From assembly GCF_000423185.1 (NCBI RefSeq), contig NZ_AUHM01000006.1, positions 124,001 to 188,000 on the forward strand: a stretch of DNA of 64,000 bases, written 5' to 3'. The notes beneath the pieces are model-generated. The model was not told the DNA's origin and ran no database searches. It saw nothing but the letters and a program-made list of their open reading frames with translations. Shown piece by piece: positions 52,932 to 59,998 of this stretch. Numbering within the stretch: the first letter of the stretch is position 1; every line of letters starts with the position of its first letter. The position numbers were made by a program, and so were the translations under genes. The DNA is from Inquilinus limosus DSM 16000 (lineage in GTDB: Bacteria > Pseudomonadota > Alphaproteobacteria > DSM-16000 > Inquilinaceae).

Positions 52932-53791
52932 CGGACGCCGCCGTTTCCCTTGCCGGCACGGCAGTCCGGCCCTTCCGCCTGCGCTTCGGGTCCTTCGGCT
53001 TCTACGCCGCCCTCGCGATCGGCGGGATCGTCTGGACCGCGCCGCTGATCATCCTCGTCTTCACCGCGCTGAAGAGCGCGGGGGACTTCGCCCAGAACGG
53101 CGCCTTCGCCCTGCCGCAGTCGCTGGAGTTCGGCAACTTCGCCAAGGCCTGGGCGATCGGGATCGAGACCTATTTCTGGAACTCGCTGGTGCTGATCGTG
53201 CTCAAGGTCCCGGCCGGGGTCTTCATCTGCTCGCTTGCCGCCTTCGCCCTCACCAAGATGAAGATGCGCGGCGGCGGCGTCGTCTTCACCGTGTTCGTGC
53301 TCGGCCTGATCGTGCCGATGCAGATGACGCTGGTGCCGCTGACCCTGCTGTACCAGCGGCTGAACCTGATCGACAGCCTGCCCGGTCTGTTCTTCCTCTA
53401 TCTCGGCTTCGGCCTGCCGCTCGGCATCCTGGTGCTGCGCGGCTTCTTCCGCTCGATCCCGGCGGAGATGATCGAGGCGGCGCGGATCGACGGCTGCTCC
53501 TGGTGGGGCGTGTACCGGCGGGTGGTCATGCCGCTCGCCACCCCGGCCGTCGTCTCGCTGCTGATCCTCGACGGCATCGCCACCTGGAACGAGTTCATCC
53601 TGGCCCAGATCTTCATCCGCACCGAGGCGCAGCGCACCCTGCCGCTCGGGGTGGTGCAGTTCAGCACCGAATTCTCGACCGCCTACGACCTGCTGGCGGC
53701 CGGCCAGCTGATCACGATCGCGCCCCTGCTCCTGCTCTACCTGTTCTTCCAGCGCTACTTCGTCCACGGCATGGCCGGGGCGGTGAAGTGA
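52928..53791 (+). CDS. Sugar ABC transporter permease (MalG-like)
   Basis: The protein has 287 residues. Six membrane segments are predicted, with the EAA loop IPAEMIEAARIDGCSWWGVYRRVVMPLATPA and the ending FQRYFVHGMAGAVK. It is coupled at both ends: ATGA with the upstream permease and GTGA with the downstream hydrolase. No ATPase gene is present. Confidence 0.92.
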   Translation: MTDAAVSLAGTAVRPFRLRFGSFGFYAALAIGGIVWTAPLIILVFTALKSAGDFAQNGAFALPQSLEFGNFAKAWAIGIETYFWNSLVLIVLKVPAGVFICSLAAFALTKMKMRGGGVVFTVFVLGLIVPMQMTLVPLTLLYQRLNLIDSLPGLFFLYLGFGLPLGILVLRGFFRSIPAEMIEAARIDGCSWWGVYRRVVMPLATPAVVSLLILDGIATWNEFILAQIFIRTEAQRTLPLGVVQFSTEFSTAYDLLAAGQLITIAPLLLLYLFFQRYFVHGMAGAVK

Positions 53792-54717
53792 GCGCGCCAG
53801 CGAAAGGGAACCGACAATTGCTGCCCCCGGAAAAGAAGGCCCGCCTGATCCTGAACACCGACGCCAAGAACGAGGCGGACGACCAATACGCCATCGTCCA
53901 TGCGCTGCTGACGCCGAGCTTCGATTTCCACGGCATCGTCCCGGCGCATTTCGGCGCGCTGAAGTCGAAGACCAGCCTCAAGGACAGCCATGACGAGGTG
54001 ATCAAGCTGCTGGAGCTGATGGATCTCTCCGGCCGCGTCCGGGTCGCCGACGGCGCCGAAGGTGCCATGCCGGACGAGCGGACGGCGATGCCCTCCGCCG
54101 GCGCCCATCTTATCGTCGAGGAGGCGATGAAGGACGATCCGCGGCCGCTCTACGTCGCCTTCCTCGGGCCGCTGACCGACATGGCCGCGGCGCTGCTGAT
54201 GGAGCCGAAGCTGAACGAGCGCAACGTCGTCGTGGTCTGGATCGGCGGCGGGCCGTGGCCGACGGGCGGCCGGGAATACAACCTGTCCAACGACATCCAT
54301 GCCGCCAATGTGGTCATGCGCTCGAAGGTCCAGCTCTGGCAGATCCCGATGACCGTCTACCGCATGATGGCGGTCGGCTATGCCGAGCTCTATGAGCGGG
54401 TCTACGACAAGGGGCGGATCGGCAAGTACCTGGTCGACCAGCTGGTGGAATGGAACCTGAAGGTCCATCCCGGCCCGATCGAGCACCGATCGCTCGGCGA
54501 TACGCCCGCCCTCTCGGTGATCCTCAACCCGAACGGCGGGATCTCGGAATGGGTGCCGGCGCCGGAGTTCAGCGACCGGATGCACTACGTCCACACCGGC
54601 GCGCATCGGCCGATCAAGCTGTACCACTCGATCGACGGCCGCTGGATCCTCGAGGACTTCTTCGCCAAGCTCGCCCGCTTCGCCCGCGGCGAGCAGGAAC
54701 TCGCCGACTTCGGCTGA
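53788..54717 (+). CDS. Nucleoside hydrolase-fold protein with atypical metal-binding motif
   Basis: The protein has 309 residues from the GTG that overlaps the permease stop; a TTG at 53818 is an alternative. The fold is that of inosine/uridine nucleosidases, which cleave N-ribosides, with FLGPLTDMAAALLMEPKL and WIGGG as family segments. The normal Ca2+-binding DTDPGxDD is replaced by NTDAKNEADD: the first Asp is Asn and two residues are inserted. This form is known in uncharacterised relatives, so the substrate may be another glycoside. Translation coupling to the importer indicates that it acts on the imported compound. Confidence 0.8.
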   Translation: MSAPAKGNRQLLPPEKKARLILNTDAKNEADDQYAIVHALLTPSFDFHGIVPAHFGALKSKTSLKDSHDEVIKLLELMDLSGRVRVADGAEGAMPDERTAMPSAGAHLIVEEAMKDDPRPLYVAFLGPLTDMAAALLMEPKLNERNVVVVWIGGGPWPTGGREYNLSNDIHAANVVMRSKVQLWQIPMTVYRMMAVGYAELYERVYDKGRIGKYLVDQLVEWNLKVHPGPIEHRSLGDTPALSVILNPNGGISEWVPAPEFSDRMHYVHTGAHRPIKLYHSIDGRWILEDFFAKLARFARGEQELADFG

Positions 54718-54742
54718 CCGCAGTGAAGGCGAGCGGTCCGGG

Positions 54743-54754
54743 TGGTATAGTGAG
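54743..54754 (+). promoter_or_regulatory. NanR-like operator before GntR gene
   Basis: TGGTATAGTGAG contains a perfect GGTATA hexamer (54744-54749) and matches, at 10 of 12 positions, the minus-strand sequence TGGTATGATGAG at 50617-50628 in the promoter of the importer. It lies about 60 bases before the regulator start. Confidence 0.5.
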
Positions 54755-54811
54755 CGCACCAAATCGGATCCGGGCCGCGCGGCGCGCGGCTGACGCAGGA
54801 GGTCTCATCAG

Positions 54812-55522
54812 GTGCGGGAATCGGCCGAACCCATCGTCCGCCGGAAGCTGTGGCACGAGGTCTTCGATCGCCTCAGGACCATGATCACCCGCGGCGAGCT
54901 GGCGCCGGGCGACGCCATGCCGTCGGAGCGCGACCTGATGGACCGGTTCGGGGTCGGGCGGCCGGCGATCCGCGAGGCGATGCAGGCGCTGGCCAATATG
55001 GGGCTGATCACCATCAGCCACGGCGAGCGCGCCCGCGTGCGGCAGCTGACGGCCAAGTCGATCATCCAGCAGGTCGACCTCTCCGCCCAGTTCCTGCTCT
55101 CCGCCTCGCCGGACAGCCTCGAGCATCTGAAGCAGGCGCGCCGCTTCTTCGAGCGCGGCATGGTGCGTGAGGCGGCGGAAAAGGCGACGGAAGAGGACGT
55201 CGCCCGGCTGGAGGAGACGCTGCGGGACCAGAGCGTCAAGCTCGACGACCCGGCCGCCTTCATCGCCGCCGACATGCGCTTCCACACCCGGATCGCGGCG
55301 ATCTCCGGCAACCCGATCTTCGAGGCGGTCAGCGAGGCGATGCTGAGCTGGCTGCGCGAATACCACACCGAGATGCTGATCTGGACCGGGAAGGAGAACG
55401 TCACCCTGGCCGAGCACCGGGAGATCCTCGACCACATCCGCCGCCACGACCCGGACGCGGCCGAGGCGGCAATGGTCCGCCACCTCGACCGGTCAGCGGT
55501 GCTGTACACGCATCACGGGTGA
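54812..55522 (+). CDS. GntR/FCD-family regulator, NanR-like
   Basis: The protein has 236 residues, GTG start with AGGAGG upstream. The winged helix reads RGELAPGDAMPSERDLMDRFGVGRPAIREAMQALANMGLITISHGERARV. The FCD domain contains ARRFFERGMVREAAEKATEEDV, FHTRIAAISGNPIFEAV and IRRHDPDAAEAAM. These segments resemble Escherichia coli NanR, the sialic acid regulator, more than generic FadR. Two sites with GGTAT hexamers in this operon support NanR-like DNA recognition. The ligand need not be sialic acid, because no nan catabolic genes are present. Confidence 0.88.
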   Translation: MRESAEPIVRRKLWHEVFDRLRTMITRGELAPGDAMPSERDLMDRFGVGRPAIREAMQALANMGLITISHGERARVRQLTAKSIIQQVDLSAQFLLSASPDSLEHLKQARRFFERGMVREAAEKATEEDVARLEETLRDQSVKLDDPAAFIAADMRFHTRIAAISGNPIFEAVSEAMLSWLREYHTEMLIWTGKENVTLAEHREILDHIRRHDPDAAEAAMVRHLDRSAVLYTHHG

Positions 55523-55575
55523 GAGGGCGGCACACTGCTTTGGCCTTTGCGTCGATTTCGGCGTAAAATCGAGGC

Positions 55576-56982
55576 ATGAGCGAAGTTCAGGCCCTGTTCG
55601 CGGCCCTTCGGCAAGCTGCCGACGGGGAAGCTGCGGCAGCGGTGGAGCGGCTGGTGCAGGATGGGCCGGACCGTGCGCTCTGCCGCGTCAACGTCTTCGA
55701 CTTCGCGGCCCAGACCGGGATCGATGTCGAACGCGTCATCGCGGTGTTCCTGCACGCCGCGCGGCTCGGGCTGTTCGAGCTGTCCTGGAACGTGCTCTGC
55801 CCCGGCTGCGGCGGCGTCCTCGACGCCGGGGCCACGCTGAAGACCCTGGACCACGACGAATACCACTGCGCTCTCTGCGCCGCGGGCTACGAGCCGACGC
55901 TCGACGAGATGGTGGAGGTGGCCTTCACCGTCAGCCCTCGGGTGCGCCGGATCGGCGCGCACGACCCCGACACGCTGCCGCCGGTGGAGTATTGCCGCCA
56001 GGTGTTCTGGGGATCCGGCGTCGATCTGCCGCCGAATTTCGAGCAGCTGGTCGAGGACATCACGCTCGACTTCGTCGAGCTGCCGGCCGGCGAGAAGGCG
56101 ATCCTGTCGCTGCAGCTCCCGGCGGAGTTCCTCATCGTCTTCGATCCCGTGAGCCATGCGACGCAGTTCCTCGACGTGAAGGGCGAGCCCACGCGCGACC
56201 GCCAGACGCTCTCCTTCATCATCGATCCGGTGCACCGGCCGAACGAGACCATCCCGCTGCGGCCCGGGCCGCTGCGCCTCTCCGTCGAGAACCGCACCAA
56301 TCGCCGGGTGCTGGCCGGGGTCTGGATCGCCGGGCACGCCCTGCACGAGTTGCTCGGCCGGCGCAAGCCGTTCCTGACGGCCAAGCGCCTCCTCACGAAC
56401 CAGACGTTCCGCGACATCTACCGGACCGACACGCTGGACGTCGACCAGCGGCTCAAGATCACGAGCATGACCTTCCTGTTCACCGATCTCAAAGGGTCGA
56501 CGGCGCTCTACGAGCGCGTCGGCGACCTGGCTGCGTTCGACCTGGTGCGCGCGCATTTCCGCGTGCTGCACGAGATCGTCGCGGCCGAGGCCGGCGCCGT
56601 GGTCAAGACCATCGGCGACGCCGTAATGGCCACCTTCCCGACCCCCGATCGGGCCGTGGCTGCCGCGCTGCGCATGCGCGACGCCATGGGTCGGCTCAAT
56701 GACGCACACGCAGGCGAGGATCTGGTGCTCAAGATCGGCATCCATGAAGGGCCGTGCCTCGCGGTCACGCTCAACGAGCGGCAGGACTATTTCGGCCAGA
56801 CCGTCAACATCGCCGCCCGCGTGCAGACTTTGGTGAATTCCCGCGCCATCTTCGTGACGGAGCCGGTGGTGAGGGATTCCGACACCGCAAAGCTGCTGCG
56901 GACCAGCGGGATCGAGCCGGTCGCGCAACGCCACACGCTGCGCGGCATCGAGAACGAGGTGACGCTTTACGAGATCCCCTGA
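55576..56982 (+). CDS. Class III adenylate cyclase with N-terminal DUF5939-like domain
   Basis: The protein has 468 residues. The N-terminal half (about 1-285) resembles DUF5939, with two Cys-x2-Cys pairs (CPGCGG and CALCAAG) that could bind a metal. The C-terminal class III cyclase domain starts MTFLFTDLKGSTALYERVGD with the first metal-binding Asp; the second is in TIGDAVMATF. Asn and Arg for transition-state stabilisation are in YFGQTVNIAARVQ. The Asp just before YFG suggests ATP rather than GTP. It is cytosolic with no membrane segment. It stands alone after the GntR gene, and the input signal is unknown. Confidence 0.87.
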   Translation: MSEVQALFAALRQAADGEAAAAVERLVQDGPDRALCRVNVFDFAAQTGIDVERVIAVFLHAARLGLFELSWNVLCPGCGGVLDAGATLKTLDHDEYHCALCAAGYEPTLDEMVEVAFTVSPRVRRIGAHDPDTLPPVEYCRQVFWGSGVDLPPNFEQLVEDITLDFVELPAGEKAILSLQLPAEFLIVFDPVSHATQFLDVKGEPTRDRQTLSFIIDPVHRPNETIPLRPGPLRLSVENRTNRRVLAGVWIAGHALHELLGRRKPFLTAKRLLTNQTFRDIYRTDTLDVDQRLKITSMTFLFTDLKGSTALYERVGDLAAFDLVRAHFRVLHEIVAAEAGAVVKTIGDAVMATFPTPDRAVAAALRMRDAMGRLNDAHAGEDLVLKIGIHEGPCLAVTLNERQDYFGQTVNIAARVQTLVNSRAIFVTEPVVRDSDTAKLLRTSGIEPVAQRHTLRGIENEVTLYEIP

Positions 56983-57182
56983 TTCCGGTTCCTGGCTTGG
57001 GTTCCACGGCACGCGAACCCACCCCGCCCCCCGGTGTGCCATGGCCATGGAACTGGCAAGGGCACGGGCCGTTTCCAACCAGAGGTTGACGATCCGCCTC
57101 GGAGCGTAGGGCACCCGCATTCTGCTGCCATGCAGCACGCTGCAGCAGAGCGATGACAGATCGGCGCGCCAAGGAGGCTGTC

Positions 57183-57884
57183 ATGCCGGAGCCGGGACAA
57201 GGAGAGACCGGGCAGCGCATGCTGCAGTTCATGACGACCGAGCACTTCGCGCTGCAGACTGCCCGGGCAGCCACGATCCAGGAGGCGAACCAGCGCGCCA
57301 ACCTGTTCCTGACATCGGTCTCGAGCGCGACGATCGCCCTCGCTTTCGTGGCGCAGGTCACGCAGATGGGCCAGCCATTCGTCTTGTTCAGCCTGATCCT
57401 GCTGCCCTGTCTCTATTTCATCGGCATCGTCACCTTCGTGCGGGCGGTCCAGGTCGCGATCGAAGACATGGTGCACGCGCGCGGCATCGCGCGGATCCGC
57501 CACTATTACGTCGAGATCGCGCCATTGATGGAAACGTATCTGATCCATTCCACGCATGATGACGACCAGGCGGTCCTGACCGACAAGTCCCTCGAGCCCT
57601 CGCGCTGGCAATCATTCATGAGCACGGCCGGCTTGGTGAGCGTCATCGCCGGCGCCATCGCCGGCGTCTTCACAGGGGTGGTCGTGAAGGCGGTCGCCGG
57701 CTCGACCGCCACTGCCCCCGTGGTTCTGGGCATCACGATCTTCGCGGTAAACGTCGCCCTCCTGCGACGTTATCACGTTCGGGCCTGGACGACCGCCGAG
57801 CAGCGACTGATGGTGCTGTTTCCGAGCACGCCCGACCGACATCATGAGGCCGAGGCGCAGACCCGTACCGGCGACCGACACTGA
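57183..57884 (+). CDS. Hypothetical four-segment membrane protein
   Basis: The product is 233 residues from the ATG at 57183, which has AAGGAGG seven bases upstream; an in-frame ATG at 57153 lacks a site. A soluble N terminus (MLQFMTTEHFALQTARAATIQEANQRANLFLTSVSSA) is followed by paired membrane segments (about 40-62 and 68-92). A cytoplasmic or periplasmic segment comes next, then a second pair (about 145-170 and 180-200). I do not recognise a family beyond general resemblance to small bacterial membrane proteins of unknown function. Confidence 0.7.
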   Translation: MPEPGQGETGQRMLQFMTTEHFALQTARAATIQEANQRANLFLTSVSSATIALAFVAQVTQMGQPFVLFSLILLPCLYFIGIVTFVRAVQVAIEDMVHARGIARIRHYYVEIAPLMETYLIHSTHDDDQAVLTDKSLEPSRWQSFMSTAGLVSVIAGAIAGVFTGVVVKAVAGSTATAPVVLGITIFAVNVALLRRYHVRAWTTAEQRLMVLFPSTPDRHHEAEAQTRTGDRH

Positions 57885-57924
57885 TGCTGCGCCCTAGGAC
57901 CAGCGCGGCGGCCATTGCTCGCCC

Positions 57925-58716
57925 ATGACCGAAGACACCGAGGCAACACCGCTCACCGGCGGCGAGAGAACCGCCGTCGTCCGACGCGGCGGGTTGATCA
58001 TCCGGGACGCAGGCCCGTGGAGCCGCTCGGTCCACTCCCTGCTGCGCCATCTCCATGAGGTGGGGTTCACGGGGGCACCCCGCGTGGTGGGAGACGGCTT
58101 CGACGAGCAGGGCCGGGAGACCCTGAGCTACCTCGAAGGCGACATCATCAACCCGGCGCCCTGGTCGGACGACGCCATCCACGAGCTCGGCCGCCTGATC
58201 CGGCGACTGCATGACGCGACGGCATCGTTCGATCCGCCGCAGGATGCGGTCTGGCGCCCCTGGTTCGGCCGCGAGGTCGGCTCGCCCGACATCATCGGGC
58301 ATTGCGATGCCGCGCCCTGGAACATCGTCTCACGGAACGGCATGCCCGTCGCGCTGATCGACTGGGAGGCGGCAGGCCCTGTCGACCGGCTGACCGAGAT
58401 CGCGATGGCCGCCTGGAACAACGCCCAGCTCTATGACGACGATGTCGCCGAGATGAACGGCCTGCCGGAGGCCGCGCGCCGGATGCGGCAGGTGCGCCAC
58501 TTCACGGACGGCTACGGCCTGCCGGCGTGGGACCGGCATCGGCTCGGCGACAGGATCATCGAATTCGCCGCCCGGAGCGCCGCGAACGAGGCGATCGAAC
58601 AGCGGATCACGCCCGAGACCGAGCATGCGCCGCGCGTCTGGGGCATCGCCTGGCAGACGCGCAGCGTCGCCTGGCTGTTCCGCAACCGCGATGCCCTCGA
58701 GGCCGCCCTGAGGTGA
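57925..58716 (+). CDS. Aminoglycoside phosphotransferase (APH)-family protein
   Basis: The protein has 263 residues with the APH/choline kinase catalytic core: Brenner-type loop H126-x-D128-x4-N133 in GHCDAAPWNIV and the metal ligand D146 in ALIDWEAAG. The ATP-lobe is short. Many members phosphorylate small molecules or amino sugars, not antibiotics, so a resistance role should not be assumed. It starts 41 bases after the membrane-protein gene. Confidence 0.85.
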   Translation: MTEDTEATPLTGGERTAVVRRGGLIIRDAGPWSRSVHSLLRHLHEVGFTGAPRVVGDGFDEQGRETLSYLEGDIINPAPWSDDAIHELGRLIRRLHDATASFDPPQDAVWRPWFGREVGSPDIIGHCDAAPWNIVSRNGMPVALIDWEAAGPVDRLTEIAMAAWNNAQLYDDDVAEMNGLPEAARRMRQVRHFTDGYGLPAWDRHRLGDRIIEFAARSAANEAIEQRITPETEHAPRVWGIAWQTRSVAWLFRNRDALEAALR

Positions 58717-58911
58717 AGAAAGATCGCGATGAGGGGTGTCCAGGTCGGCCGGTCGACAAGATCTGATGGATAGCGTCATGAGCCGCTCGGAGCCTGCGCT
58801 TTTCCAGCATCGCCGATGCGCGTCCGGAGGCAAGGTCCGGCCGTGGACAAGGCCATTCGCCGCCTCTAGCTTGGCGCCGCTCCGAAGACCCGGGCGTCCA
58901 GGGGGGGACCA

Positions 58912-59853
58912 ATGGCGGATCTAGCTGTCTTCTCCGGAACCGCGCATCCCGGCCTGGCGGCGGAGATCTGCGCCGCGCTGGGCGTTCCGCTCCTGCCGTC
59001 CAGGGTGCAGCGCTTCGCCAATGATTGCCTCCAGGTCCAGCTGCAGGCGAATTGCCGCGAACGCGACGTCTTCCTGGTCCAGCCGCTCAATCCTCCGGTG
59101 CAGGAGCATCTGGTCGAGCTGCTCCTGATGATCAACGCGGCCCGGGGCGCTTCGGCCTCGCGGATCACCGTGGTCATGCCGCACTACGCCTATGCCCGAT
59201 CGGACAAGAAGGACGCGCCGCGCATCTCGATCGGCGGCCGGCTGGTGGCGGATCTGCTGACCGCGGCGGGGGCCGACCGGGTCCTCACGGTCGCCCTGCA
59301 CTCGCCCCAGGTCCATGGCTTCTTCAGCGTGCCGGTGGACCATCTCCACGCCCTTGGCGAGCTCGCCGGCCATTTCCGCCGTTACGACCTCTCCAACGCC
59401 GTCGTGGTTTCGCCAGACCTCGGCTATGCGAAGGAGGCCTCCGCCTTCGCGCGCCTGCTGGGCGCCGGCGTCGCCATGGGCGCCAAGCAGCGCTACGAGA
59501 ACGACCGCGTCGAGATCAGCACAGTCATCGGCGAAGTGCGCGGCAAGGACGTCATCGTCATCGACGACGAGATCGCCAAGGGCAGCACGGTGCTGGAGCT
59601 GCTGGGCCATCTCCGCCGCCAGGGCGCGCGGTCGATCCGCGTGGCCTGCACGCACGGCCTCTTCTGCGGCGGCGCGCTGGAACGGCTGGGCGGCCAGGAC
59701 GACGTGCTGGAGGTCGTCTGCACCAACACCATTCCGGTGGACCGCGCCGAGCGCCATCCCAAGCTCGTCGTCCTCTCCATCGCACCCGCCCTGGCCGAGG
59801 CGATGCGCCGGATCCATGCGGGCGAGTCCGTAAGCGAGCTGTTCCACGCCTAG
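58912..59853 (+). CDS. Ribose-phosphate pyrophosphokinase (PRPP synthetase) paralogue
   Basis: The protein has 313 residues, the usual Prs length. The PRPP-binding loop VIVIDDEIAKGST is at 214-226, and a flexible-loop segment MPHYAYARSDKKDAPRISIGGRLVADLL is at 89-115. The canonical metal-binding HAD motif appears as ALHSPQVHGFF (128-138), with the usual DLHADQ residues changed. The protein is therefore a divergent form, perhaps a secondary copy beside a housekeeping Prs. Purine-rich GGGGGGACC lies before the ATG. It is followed by an intergenic repeat. Confidence 0.85.
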   Translation: MADLAVFSGTAHPGLAAEICAALGVPLLPSRVQRFANDCLQVQLQANCRERDVFLVQPLNPPVQEHLVELLLMINAARGASASRITVVMPHYAYARSDKKDAPRISIGGRLVADLLTAAGADRVLTVALHSPQVHGFFSVPVDHLHALGELAGHFRRYDLSNAVVVSPDLGYAKEASAFARLLGAGVAMGAKQRYENDRVEISTVIGEVRGKDVIVIDDEIAKGSTVLELLGHLRRQGARSIRVACTHGLFCGGALERLGGQDDVLEVVCTNTIPVDRAERHPKLVVLSIAPALAEAMRRIHAGESVSELFHA

Positions 59854-59896
59854 CCCCTCGGCATCGATCCGCTGAGCCGCGCGCTCACCAAAGCCG

Positions 59897-59978
59897 CTAT
59901 TGCGAGCCCGGAAGGGGCGTGGCGATCCCAGTGGTCCCGGCCCCTGGATCGCCACGGCGCTGCGCGCCTCGCGATGAC
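59897..59978. repeat. Palindromic intergenic repeat, related to 46204-46302
   Basis: The element runs from CTATTGCGAGC to CTCGCGATGAC and contains the long inverted repeat GTGGCGATCCCAG/CTGGATCGCCAC with one bulged base. Ends and layout match the repeat at 46204. It lies between convergent genes. Confidence 0.55.
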
Positions 59979-59998
59979 GGTGAGGGGAGGCTGCGTCT

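Noticed and set aside
54812-55522. Sialic acid (nan) operon
   Set aside because: The regulator is NanR-like, but there is no N-acetylneuraminate lyase, epimerase or ManNAc kinase in the neighbourhood.
57925-58716. Aminoglycoside resistance gene
   Set aside because: Only the general APH fold is shared; chromosomal members of this kind commonly phosphorylate metabolites, and nothing here points to resistance.
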